The notes beneath the pieces are model-generated. The model was not told where the DNA came from, did no database searches, and saw nothing but the letters and a program-made list of their open reading frames with translations. A program made the translations under genes and the position numbers. DNA of 64,000 bases from Sphingobacterium gobiense (GTDB lineage Bacteria; Bacteroidota; Bacteroidia; Sphingobacteriales; Sphingobacteriaceae): positions 1-64,000 of the forward strand of contig NZ_PVBS01000005.1 in assembly GCF_002980575.1 (NCBI RefSeq), written 5' to 3'. Shown one piece after another: positions 17,733 to 25,191 of the stretch. Position 1 is the stretch's first letter; each line of letters opens with the position of its first letter.

Positions 17733-18551
17733 ATGAAAATGACCAATTTGAAAACTGCCCTAGCATTTGTTGCTGCATCAGCGACACTTGTGGCATGTAA
17801 TCCAACTACAAAAAATACAGATGCCGAAACGCAAGATAGTACAGCTTTGGCTGACTCCGTTGGTAGTATTGCCGTAAATCCTTTAGCGCACGCGAAGGAG
17901 TTTCCGGGAGCAACACTGGAAATCGCGTCGATTACAGCTGAAAAAGTTGGCTCAGATTCCGCAAAAGTTACCGTTAAATATAATGTTAGCAATTTTGAAC
18001 TGACCGCACAAACAGAGCATGACCACCACATGGCAAACTCGCATGACGGACAGCATATCCATTTCATTTTAGATAATGAGCCCTATGCAGCGTTGTATAA
18101 GCCTGAACATAGTGTGACGGTCGCCCTTAACTCTGAGCACTATTTGATGTCGTTTTTATCACGCTCGTTCCATGAGTCTATCAAAACAAACGATGCTTCT
18201 AAATTAGTAAAGTTTAAAGTTACTGCGGATGCTAAAATTGAAGAGTTACCAGATTCAGGACAAGCGGCGTTATTCTACAGCCGTCCGAAAGGTGAATACA
18301 AAGGAGATGACACAAAATCCTTGCTATTAGACTTTTTCACTGTTAATGGTTCTTTAGGTGCAGATGGCAATAAGGTTAAAGCAGACATTAACGGACAAGA
18401 ATTCTTATTGGATCAATGGGTGCCTTACGAAGTATTGAACCTTCCGATGGGTGAGAACACATTTAAATTAACACTTGTTGATAAAGATGGAAATGCTGTA
18501 ACGGGCGATAACGTTTCCGTCGAAAGAAAAATTACGCTTTCTGCGGAGTAA
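17733..18551 (+). CDS. Lipoprotein of unknown function
   Basis: The 272-residue product has a lipoprotein signal (TLVAC, Cys at about residue 22), then a low-complexity acidic/Thr linker, then a beta-rich body. A cluster of histidines (HDHHMANSHDGQHIHF, about residues 91-106) could bind a metal, but no family is recognised. It has its own promoter and terminator, so it is monocistronic. Confidence 0.7.
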   Translation: MKMTNLKTALAFVAASATLVACNPTTKNTDAETQDSTALADSVGSIAVNPLAHAKEFPGATLEIASITAEKVGSDSAKVTVKYNVSNFELTAQTEHDHHMANSHDGQHIHFILDNEPYAALYKPEHSVTVALNSEHYLMSFLSRSFHESIKTNDASKLVKFKVTADAKIEELPDSGQAALFYSRPKGEYKGDDTKSLLLDFFTVNGSLGADGNKVKADINGQEFLLDQWVPYEVLNLPMGENTFKLTLVDKDGNAVTGDNVSVERKITLSAE

Positions 18552-18570
18552 GAAATAAAATCAATAAAAA

Positions 18571-18606
18571 AGTAAGGGCAGACTATACGTCTGCCTTTAC
18601 TTTTTT
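18571..18606. terminator. Terminator between the lipoprotein gene and argC
   Basis: 13-bp stem AGTAAGGGCAGAC / GTCTGCCTTTACT with a 5-nt loop, T-run on the right and A-run on the left, so it can serve both convergent genes. Confidence 0.8.
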
Positions 18607-18666
18607 ATCCGTATGACAGTGCTTTCTGTGGTCAAGTTTGTTTATTTTTCACGGGAAAAAGAAAAA

Positions 18667-19680
18667 TCAGAACCCTATAGACTTCAAATTAAGCCCTGCT
18701 CTTTCATCCAAGCCGAACATCAGATTCATATTCTGAACAGCTTGGCCCGATGCTCCTTTCAACAAATTGTCGGTTGCATTTAGAATCAACAATTGATTGC
18801 CGTGTTTCTCCAAATGCATGATACTCTTATTGGTGTTGACGACCTGTTTCAAATCAATATTTGCTTTGCTTACCCATGTAAAAGGGTGGCTCGCGTAATA
18901 GTCCTCATAAAGCGTGTAAGCTTCCGCTTCAGTCAATTCGGAAGTCACGTATATCGCTGAAAAAATCCCTCTTGGAAATGCCCCCCGTTGCGGAATCATA
19001 TTAATCCGTTGCATGGCCCGTTCAAGTAAGGATAAGTCAGATTGTGGTAGAAAATCTGGTTGAAGCTGATTCAACGATTCGGAGACTTCCTGCAAATGTT
19101 GATGTTCGAACGATTTATAGGCAGAAAGATTTCCACTACGCCAAGAAAAATGCGAAGTAGATGAAGGTTTTTGCCCTGCCCCCGTAGAACCCGTTGTAGC
19201 ATTGATATGAATCTGCCCTGGCAATAGTCCTTTAGCCGCTAAAGGAAGTAATGCCAATTGTATATTGGTAGCAAAGCATCCCGGATTGGCGATATATTGT
19301 GCCGATTTAATCGCTTCCCTGTTGAGCTCGGGGAGACCATAGACAAAATACCCACCTTGGTGGGCGGTGTTCGCTTTCAATCGGTAATCTTGCGACAAGT
19401 CGATAATCTTAACGCGTGGATCCACTGGATTTGCATTCAGAAACTTTTGCGCATCGCCATGTCCAACACATAAAAATAGCACATCGATATCGGAATGGAA
19501 ATCGGAAGAAAATTCCAATTCGGTGTCACCAAACAAATCATTGTGAACCGCATAAATTTTGTTGCCGGTATTTGAAGCCGAATTAGCGAAAACAATTTCT
19601 ACATCAGGGTGATAAATCAAAACACGGAGCAGTTCACCTCCTGTATATCCCGCAGAACCTACTATACCTACTCGTATCAT
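18667..19680 (-). CDS. argC: N-acetyl-gamma-glutamyl-phosphate reductase
   Basis: The 337-residue enzyme reduces N-acylglutamyl phosphate to the semialdehyde with NADPH, the third step toward arginine. It has the N-terminal VGIVGSAGYTGGELLRVL nucleotide-binding motif and the catalytic C135 in IANPGCFATN. Its start overlaps the end of argG by 4 bp, showing translational coupling. Last gene of the GNAT-argG-argC operon. Confidence 0.95.
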   Translation of the reverse strand: MIRVGIVGSAGYTGGELLRVLIYHPDVEIVFANSASNTGNKIYAVHNDLFGDTELEFSSDFHSDIDVLFLCVGHGDAQKFLNANPVDPRVKIIDLSQDYRLKANTAHQGGYFVYGLPELNREAIKSAQYIANPGCFATNIQLALLPLAAKGLLPGQIHINATTGSTGAGQKPSSTSHFSWRSGNLSAYKSFEHQHLQEVSESLNQLQPDFLPQSDLSLLERAMQRINMIPQRGAFPRGIFSAIYVTSELTEAEAYTLYEDYYASHPFTWVSKANIDLKQVVNTNKSIMHLEKHGNQLLILNATDNLLKGASGQAVQNMNLMFGLDERAGLNLKSIGF

Positions 19681-20870
19681 TCTGTTCCTCCACTATTAAC
19701 TTTATGCCAAATCAATGCTTGGTTACCGAATATCTTAGCAAAACCTTTTACGTCATCGCCCGTGTACCCTTCATTCATTTCGCCATAGCTACCAAATTTA
19801 GTTGACATCAAATCATGTTCAGATTCGATTCCAACAACGATAAACCGATAAGGGTGTAGTTCGATAATAACGCGTCCTGTCACTGTTTCCTGTGCGGAAC
19901 GGAGGAACGCCTCGATATCCCGCATGACGGGGTCATGCATTTGTCCTTCGTGCATATAGTTACCATAAAAAGCAGAAATCTGATCTTTCCAGGATAATTG
20001 CCATTTCGTTAAGGTATGCTTTTCCAGTGTATGGTGGGCTTTAACAAGGATAAGCGGTCCGGCAGCCTCAAAACCGACGCGTCCTTTGATTCCGATAATG
20101 GTATCCCCGACGTGTATATCGCGTCCGATACCATATGGTTGCGCTAAGTCCTGCAGCTGTTGGATAACTTTAACCGCACCTATTTGTTCACCATTAAATG
20201 CCACCGGCTCTCCTTTAACAAAGTCGATAGTTACCGTTTGCGGTTCGGAAGACGTCACTGGCGTAGGCCATGCAGTCTCTGGCAGATATTTATTCGAAGT
20301 CAAGGTCTCCGCTCCGCCGACGGAAGTGCCCCATAGTCCTTTATTGATAGAATACTTTGCTTTTTCGGCGTTGATTTCTACTCCGTGTTTAGCCAAATAA
20401 GCTATTTCTTCTTCTCTGGATAGCTTAAGATCGCGGATAGGTGTTATAATCTCCACGCCAGGAATGAGGGTATTGAAAATCATATCGAAACGAACCTGAT
20501 CGTTTCCAGCCCCCGTAGAGCCATGGGCCACACATGCTGCACCTATTTTTCTCGCGTAATTGGCGATCGCGGTCGCTTGACAAACGCGCTCCGCCGATAC
20601 AGAAAGTGGATAGGTAGCATTTTTTAATACATTCCCAAAAATGAGGTACTTTATAGTATCGCGGTAATAGTTCTCCGTTTCATTAATTGCAGTATGGGAC
20701 TTCACGCCTAGGTCGTAAGCACGCTCTTCTATAGCTTTCAATTCATCATCCGAAAATCCTCCGGTGTTGACCACTACAGAATGTACTTCTAGTCCTAAAT
20801 CTTTTGTTAGATAGATACAACAGAAGGACGTATCTAAACCACCACTAAACGCTAATACTACTTTTTTCAT
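19677..20870 (-). CDS. argG: Argininosuccinate synthase
   Basis: The 397-residue ATP-dependent enzyme joins citrulline and aspartate. The N-terminal P-loop-like VVLAFSGGLDTSFC is the pyrophosphatase motif of the family, and STGAGNDQVRFD and YSINKGLWGTSVGG are further signatures. I start at MKKVVLAFSG; an 11-codon upstream extension is open but unlike homologues. It lies 157 bp downstream of the GNAT gene and overlaps argC by 4 bp. Confidence 0.95.
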   Translation of the reverse strand: MKKVVLAFSGGLDTSFCCIYLTKDLGLEVHSVVVNTGGFSDDELKAIEERAYDLGVKSHTAINETENYYRDTIKYLIFGNVLKNATYPLSVSAERVCQATAIANYARKIGAACVAHGSTGAGNDQVRFDMIFNTLIPGVEIITPIRDLKLSREEEIAYLAKHGVEINAEKAKYSINKGLWGTSVGGAETLTSNKYLPETAWPTPVTSSEPQTVTIDFVKGEPVAFNGEQIGAVKVIQQLQDLAQPYGIGRDIHVGDTIIGIKGRVGFEAAGPLILVKAHHTLEKHTLTKWQLSWKDQISAFYGNYMHEGQMHDPVMRDIEAFLRSAQETVTGRVIIELHPYRFIVVGIESEHDLMSTKFGSYGEMNEGYTGDDVKGFAKIFGNQALIWHKVNSGGTE

Positions 20871-21027
20871 CTGTATATAATTATTTATGAGTGTGAATTT
20901 CAATTGTATAAAAAGCTCGTTACACTCGGTTTGTTCTTAAAAGGTGATGAAGCTATCAGATTTATTCAGCCCCCTGTGTGGTTTGTATAAATCATGATGG
21001 TTTCATTGGATTACGTTGTTTTACTAA

Positions 21028-21744
21028 TTATATATTTTTTGCGAGGCCAGTACCCACAGGGAATATCGCAGCAACTATCTTCTTGGACGATTTCCACAAT
21101 TTTGCTTCAATACGTTTCAAAAGTGATTGCTTCTTCACAATACGATCTAAACGTTCTTTCGCTTCAGCACGACGTTGAATTTTTTCTTTGAGCTCGCGTT
21201 CCTTCTCGATAGGGTCCCACAGCATTGCGGTACACATACAATTCTTACGTTCTTTGCTTACCAAAATATCAAAGTTCACACAGGATTGACAGCCTTTCCA
21301 AAACTCCTCATCTTGGGTCAGCTCGCCATAGGTTACCGGTTCATAGCCTAGGTCCGAGTTTATTTTCATAACGGCCAATCCGGTCGTTAAACCAAATATT
21401 TTCGCGCTGGGATATTTTTCGCGCGATAGATCAAAGACACGTTTCTTAATTGCTTTTGCCAATCCTACTTTTCTAAAATCCGGCGCCACAATCAATCCAG
21501 AATTAGCGACATAGTCACCGTGTCCCCAGGTTTCTATATAACAAAACCCCGCCCAACGACCATCTTTGTGCAAGGCTATGACCGCTTTGCCCTCCTCTAT
21601 TTTGCGAACGACATATTCCGGTTTACGACGAGCAATACCTGTTCCACGTGCTTTCGCAGACTCAAACATTTCGTTACAAATCGTTTCTGCATGTCCTATG
21701 TGCGCAGAGGTGGCGGGAATAATTGAAAAATCTGAAAGTGTCAT
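21028..21744 (-). CDS. GNAT acetyltransferase, probable glutamate N-acyltransferase of arginine synthesis
   Basis: The 238-residue protein has a GNAT fold: VAPDFRKVGLAKAIKKRV is the acetyl-CoA pyrophosphate-binding motif A. After the catalytic domain there are CQSC and CMC pairs (about residues 149-171), a possible metal-binding site, then a basic helical tail. Position at the head of an operon with argG and argC, a layout conserved in Bacteroidota, suggests that it supplies N-acetyl- or N-succinylglutamate (the ArgA role). The function is inferred from context; sequence alone only shows GNAT. Its mRNA has an unusually long leader. Confidence 0.75.
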   Translation of the reverse strand: MTLSDFSIIPATSAHIGHAETICNEMFESAKARGTGIARRKPEYVVRKIEEGKAVIALHKDGRWAGFCYIETWGHGDYVANSGLIVAPDFRKVGLAKAIKKRVFDLSREKYPSAKIFGLTTGLAVMKINSDLGYEPVTYGELTQDEEFWKGCQSCVNFDILVSKERKNCMCTAMLWDPIEKERELKEKIQRRAEAKERLDRIVKKQSLLKRIEAKLWKSSKKIVAAIFPVGTGLAKNI

Positions 21745-21767
21745 CGAAGATGTCGACCTAATAAATT

Positions 21768-21780
21768 ACACATAATGTGT
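21768..21780 (-). promoter_or_regulatory. Palindrome in the arginine-operon leader
   Basis: ACACATAATGTGT, a near-perfect palindrome about 24 bp before the GNAT start codon; it can form a small hairpin in the mRNA or act as an operator. A larger inverted repeat TTCTCAA/TTGAGAA lies immediately upstream in the transcript. Confidence 0.3.
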
Positions 21781-21863
21781 TCTCAACAAAACTCTGTTAA
21801 TTAACGATTGAGAAACCACCGAGCCGAGTGATTGTTCATATTGGATGTCGTCCTGCCCCCCAA

Positions 21864-21998
21864 TCAAGCTCGAGGCAGAATAGGTCGTCGGAGCCGTAAT
21901 ATAGGACAATTGAACCCTTTCAAAGTATACAATATATCCTTTATAAACTTCTGCGGAAGTTTTTCGAGAGTGGATGGGTGTATACCGAAGCCGTTCAT
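21864..21998 (-). CDS. Candidate 44-codon leader ORF with Arg-rich end
   Basis: An ATG 28 nt after a -7 box opens a 44-codon frame whose last eleven residues are LRLRRPILPRA: four Arg, encoded CGG, CGA, CGA, CGA, directly before the stop. Inside it is a perfect hairpin AAACTTC-CGCA-GAAGTTT, and across the stop codon CTGCCTC can pair with GGGGCAG. Arg codons in a leader of an arginine operon suggest attenuation-like control by arginyl-tRNA supply. No T-run terminator follows, so classical transcription attenuation is not shown. It could be a chance frame in a structured leader. Confidence 0.4.
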   Translation of the reverse strand: MNGFGIHPSTLEKLPQKFIKDILYTLKGFNCPILRLRRPILPRA

Positions 21999-22025
21999 TT
22001 ATCTATCTATTGACTATTAATAAGA

Positions 22026-22033
22026 CAAAAGTA
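22026..22033 (-). promoter_or_regulatory. -7 box for the GNAT-argG-argC operon
   Basis: TACTTTTG on the minus strand; a TTG lies at 22059-22057 (spacer about 23 bp). It would give a leader of about 275 nt before the GNAT gene. Confidence 0.5.
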
Positions 22034-22164
22034 AAAAATATTTTTTTTCTTTTATGCAATAGCTACTTAGTTTTTTTGTCAAAAAAATATTTATGGCGCT
22101 TCCTTCTCGCCAATCTATTAATTAGACCTCCTTTTTGATGAAAGGTTTAAAAGGAACGACCGGG

Positions 22165-22195
22165 CTTTAATATCACTATTTATTTCGTACTTTTG
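22165..22195 (+). promoter_or_regulatory. Promoter for the 22219 small membrane protein
   Basis: TTTA at 22166-22169, an 18-bp spacer and TACTTTTG at 22188-22195, 24 bp before the start codon. Confidence 0.5.
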
Positions 22196-22218
22196 TATCG
22201 GTTTAAATTTCTCGCAAG

Positions 22219-22467
22219 ATGGTTGGTCCAAGTATTATATTCTATATCTTTTTCGCGATACCTTATATCTTTCTTATGTATTGGCTAGTAAAACAAGACA
22301 AAAAGAAGTATGCTTGGGGACTTGCTATCGTAACTATTATCGCAATAGTGGGTATTATCGTGTCCCAAAAGGCAAGTAAAGTGGCTATTGAAAATTACAA
22401 ACAGCATCAGATTGATGCCCGGGAAATTGAAAGGGAAAATCGACAAGATTCGTTAAATAATCGATAA
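22219..22467 (+). CDS. Small membrane protein of unknown function
   Basis: The 82-residue protein has two membrane helices (about 4-24 and 33-50) and a charged, helical C-terminal tail ending RENRQDSLNNR. No family is recognised. It has its own promoter, divergent from the arginine operon, and is followed by a long gene-poor spacer. Confidence 0.65.
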   Translation: MVGPSIIFYIFFAIPYIFLMYWLVKQDKKKYAWGLAIVTIIAIVGIIVSQKASKVAIENYKQHQIDAREIERENRQDSLNNR

Positions 22468-22717
22468 GATGGTGTCTAAAATATTAGTTACTTATTGATA
22501 AATGTCGTGTATTATTGTCTGTTAAAAACCAAATATTCTAAACTTTTTTAGACAAAAAAATTCTTAAAAACTATTCTTTTTGAAGCATTGGCTACGTGGC
22601 GAGATTTTGAAAAAAACGTAGTGGAAATAGAACAGAAGTTGAAGAAAATAATCTAAGCTTAGGGATTTGATGTTATACTTCGAGTTATTCGCTTATATCT
22701 GCTTACCGGTTTATAGA

Positions 22718-22751
22718 GGGTTAACAGGGGGTTAGTAGGGGTATAATAGGG
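22718..22751 (+). other. Putative G-quadruplex motif
   Basis: Four G runs (3, 5, 4 and 3 G) separated by 6-, 6- and 7-nt A/T-rich loops fit the G3+N1-7 rule on the plus strand. The loops are similar (TTAACA, TTAGTA, TATAATA), so the tract also reads as an irregular tandem repeat. Confidence 0.5.
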
Positions 22752-22785
22752 TGTTAATAGAGATTGTACCCCTATTAACACCCTA
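22747..22785. repeat. 14-bp perfect inverted repeat
   Basis: TAGGGTGTTAATAG (22747-22760) and CTATTAACACCCTA (22772-22785) with an 11-nt loop, overlapping the last G run. No T-run follows, so it is not a typical terminator. Confidence 0.75.
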
Positions 22786-22929
22786 TAATTTCCCTGTAAA
22801 ATCACACTCAACGGATAATCTATATATAGCGAGTCTAAACCTCGCATTCCAGACAATCCATATCAACGTTCTTTTTGCCTGCGGATCATTATCTATAAGA
22901 CACGCTGGTGCTTGTATGGCTAGACTATA

Positions 22930-25080
22930 TTATTCTGTAATCCCCTCCAATTTAAATAGAAAAGCATAATTCAGCGCAACGTCCTTCAGATAATCAAACC
23001 GACCAGAAGCTCCGCCGTGTCCATATTCCATGTCTGTTTTAAACAAAACGACCTGATCCCCTTTCTTTATTTCACGTAACTTTGCTACCCATTTTGCAGG
23101 TTCGAAATATTGCACTTGACTATCGTGAAGCCCGGTGGTAACCAATAGGTTTGGATACTCCTTTGCTTCAATATTTTCATATGGCGAATACGATTTCATA
23201 TAGTCATACGCTGCTTTATCATTCGGGTTCCCCCATTCATCATATTCGTTTGTGGTGAGTGGAATAGTATCATCTAACATGGTATTGACTACATCCACAA
23301 AAGGAACCTGTGCAATGATACCATTCCATAAAGCAGGAGCCATATTGATAACCGCACCCATAAGCAAACCGCCAGCACTACCACCTTGTGCATATAGATG
23401 GTCGGAACTGGTCAGTTTTTCTGAAATAAGATATTTGGCGCAATCGATAAAATCAGTGAACGTATTTTTCTTGTTCATCATTTTACCATCCTCATACCAC
23501 TCCCGTCCCATCTCTTCGCCACCACGGATATGCGCAACGGCATAAGAAAAGCCTCTATCCAAAAGGCTCAGCCTCGACGAATTAAAGGTAGGATCCATAG
23601 ACATACCATAGGAACCGTATCCGTAGAGCAACAAGGGTGATTTCCCATTTTTAGAGAAACCTTTTTTGTAGACTAGCGAGATAGGAATCTGGGTGCCATC
23701 AGCTGCTATAGCAAACAAACGTTCTGTTATATAGTTCTCTGCATTGTATCCACCGACAACCTCCTGCTGTTTCTTGAGGGTTCTCTCTTTGGTATTCATG
23801 TTATAGTCATATGTCGAAGATGGGGTCACGAGCGAAGTATAGCCATAACGTACCATATCGGTATCATATTCAACATTCGTGCTTGGATACACAGTATAGG
23901 CCGCCTCCCCAAAATTCAGATAATGCTGCGTTCCGCTCTTTAAAGATCGTATCGCCATTTGTGTCAAGCCATTCTTGCGTTCTGAAATCACAATATAATC
24001 CTTAAATTCATCGATATCGGAAACGAGTACGTCATGGCGGTGAGGGATAAATTCTTTCCAATGCTCCTTGGCAGTCTTATCTAACGGACACTCCATTACC
24101 TTAAAGTTTTTTGCCCCATCATTGGTCAAAATTAAAAATTTGTCTGCCAGTGCCGTCACGGAATACAACACCCCTTTCATCCGAGGTTGGAACATCTTGA
24201 AAGTACCATTCGGTTGATCAGCATCCAATATGCGAACCTCGGAGGAAAGTGTTCCACCTGAATAGATCATAATATGCTTTCCGTTTTTTGATTTTCCTAC
24301 ACCGATATAATTCGTATTGTCTTTCTCTTCATATACGACGACATCGCCTGCAGATCCCGAGCCCAACGTATACCGACGGATTTTCTCGCTCAGCAAGGTA
24401 GCTGGGTTTTTGGCCGTGTAGAATAACGTTTTATTATCGTTTGCCCAAGTAGCACTACCCGTTGTACGATCAATCTTGTCCGGTAATAACGCGCCGGTTT
24501 CGAGATTCTTCACATAAATCGTATACTCTCTTCGAGATACGGTATCCACTCCAAAGGAAAGCAACTTATTGTCCGGGCTTACCGAAAAGCCACCCGCAGC
24601 ATAATAGGCATACCCTTCCGCCATATCATCCACGTCGAGCAATATCTCTTCCGGAGCATCCAGACTCCCCTTCTTCCGACAGAATTTATAATATTGTTTA
24701 CCTTCTTCTGTACGGCTGTAATAATAGTATCCATTTTTAAAATAGGGAACGGACTCATCTTTCTCCTTTATCCGTCCCTTCATTTCGTGAAAAAGCTTTT
24801 CCTGCAGCTTTTCCGTGTCTTTCATCATCGCTGCGGTATAGTTATTTTCTGCTTCCAAATAAGCAATCACTTCTGCCGAGTTGGGACCTTTCTTAAAATA
24901 ATCGTTCATCCAATAGTAATTATCCACTATTGTATCGTTATGGATAGTACGCTCATATACTTTTTTTTCTGCCACGGGGGCAGTAACATTTGGCCAAGTA
25001 GCCGCATTTTCTTTCGTGTTATCAGAACAAGATATCGTCATAGCCCCAATAATAATCATATAGTTCCAGTTTTTGTACAT
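22930..25080 (-). CDS. S9A prolyl oligopeptidase / oligopeptidase B-like lipoprotein
   Basis: The 716-residue serine peptidase has an N-terminal beta-propeller (about 70-430) and a C-terminal alpha/beta-hydrolase domain. The catalytic Ser is in YAQGGSAGGLLMGA, with the His in YGHGGASGR and the Asp in the LHDSQV region. The sequence ENYITERLFAIAADGTQIPISLVYKK fits the oligopeptidase B branch, which cleaves short peptides after basic residues. The N-terminus (about 14 residues then MTISCSDN) is a lipoprotein signal, so the enzyme is probably envelope-anchored. The start used is the ATG of MYKNWNYM; the TTG six codons earlier is less likely. Confidence 0.88.
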   Translation of the reverse strand: MYKNWNYMIIIGAMTISCSDNTKENAATWPNVTAPVAEKKVYERTIHNDTIVDNYYWMNDYFKKGPNSAEVIAYLEAENNYTAAMMKDTEKLQEKLFHEMKGRIKEKDESVPYFKNGYYYYSRTEEGKQYYKFCRKKGSLDAPEEILLDVDDMAEGYAYYAAGGFSVSPDNKLLSFGVDTVSRREYTIYVKNLETGALLPDKIDRTTGSATWANDNKTLFYTAKNPATLLSEKIRRYTLGSGSAGDVVVYEEKDNTNYIGVGKSKNGKHIMIYSGGTLSSEVRILDADQPNGTFKMFQPRMKGVLYSVTALADKFLILTNDGAKNFKVMECPLDKTAKEHWKEFIPHRHDVLVSDIDEFKDYIVISERKNGLTQMAIRSLKSGTQHYLNFGEAAYTVYPSTNVEYDTDMVRYGYTSLVTPSSTYDYNMNTKERTLKKQQEVVGGYNAENYITERLFAIAADGTQIPISLVYKKGFSKNGKSPLLLYGYGSYGMSMDPTFNSSRLSLLDRGFSYAVAHIRGGEEMGREWYEDGKMMNKKNTFTDFIDCAKYLISEKLTSSDHLYAQGGSAGGLLMGAVINMAPALWNGIIAQVPFVDVVNTMLDDTIPLTTNEYDEWGNPNDKAAYDYMKSYSPYENIEAKEYPNLLVTTGLHDSQVQYFEPAKWVAKLREIKKGDQVVLFKTDMEYGHGGASGRFDYLKDVALNYAFLFKLEGITE

Positions 25081-25161
25081 AAAAGCGAGTTTTGACAATA
25101 AAGTTAATGTAAAAGAATAGTGATTTATATTTTTTTAACAACATCAACTCGCGAGTTACCT

Positions 25162-25169
25162 TATATTTG
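25162..25169 (+). promoter_or_regulatory. -7 box for the subtilase gene
   Basis: TATATTTG, 22 bp before the ATG at 25192; it excludes earlier in-frame starts back to 25120. Confidence 0.5.
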
Positions 25170-25191
25170 TCTCTTGACGAAACAGAAATAT

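Larger units (their letters stand above)
22468..22929. other. Gene-poor region with G-rich tract and inverted repeat
   Basis: Between the small membrane protein and the S9 peptidase I see no reliable gene. The notable content is a G-tract array (22718-22751) running into a 14-bp inverted repeat (22747-22785). A short open frame ending at 22656 (LATWRDFEKNVVEIEQKL) looks protein-like but lacks a start and may be a gene remnant. Confidence 0.6.

Noticed and set aside
21777-22010. A second long minus-strand frame in the arginine leader ending RVLLRTHYV
   Set aside because: It is open for about 75 codons but has no ATG and overlaps the better-placed leader ORF; kept only as a caution that frames here are open by chance.
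21832-22020. A 62-codon plus-strand frame antisense to the arginine-operon leader
   Set aside because: No promoter on that strand and unconvincing composition; the minus-strand leader explains the structure better.
22553-22656. Protein-like fragment LATWRDFEKNVVEIEQKL
   Set aside because: No start codon, very short, no recognisable parent gene; possible remnant but unsupported.
22659-22856. A 65-codon minus-strand frame
   Set aside because: It is created by the G-rich tract and inverted repeat (repetitive Pro/Leu/Thr).
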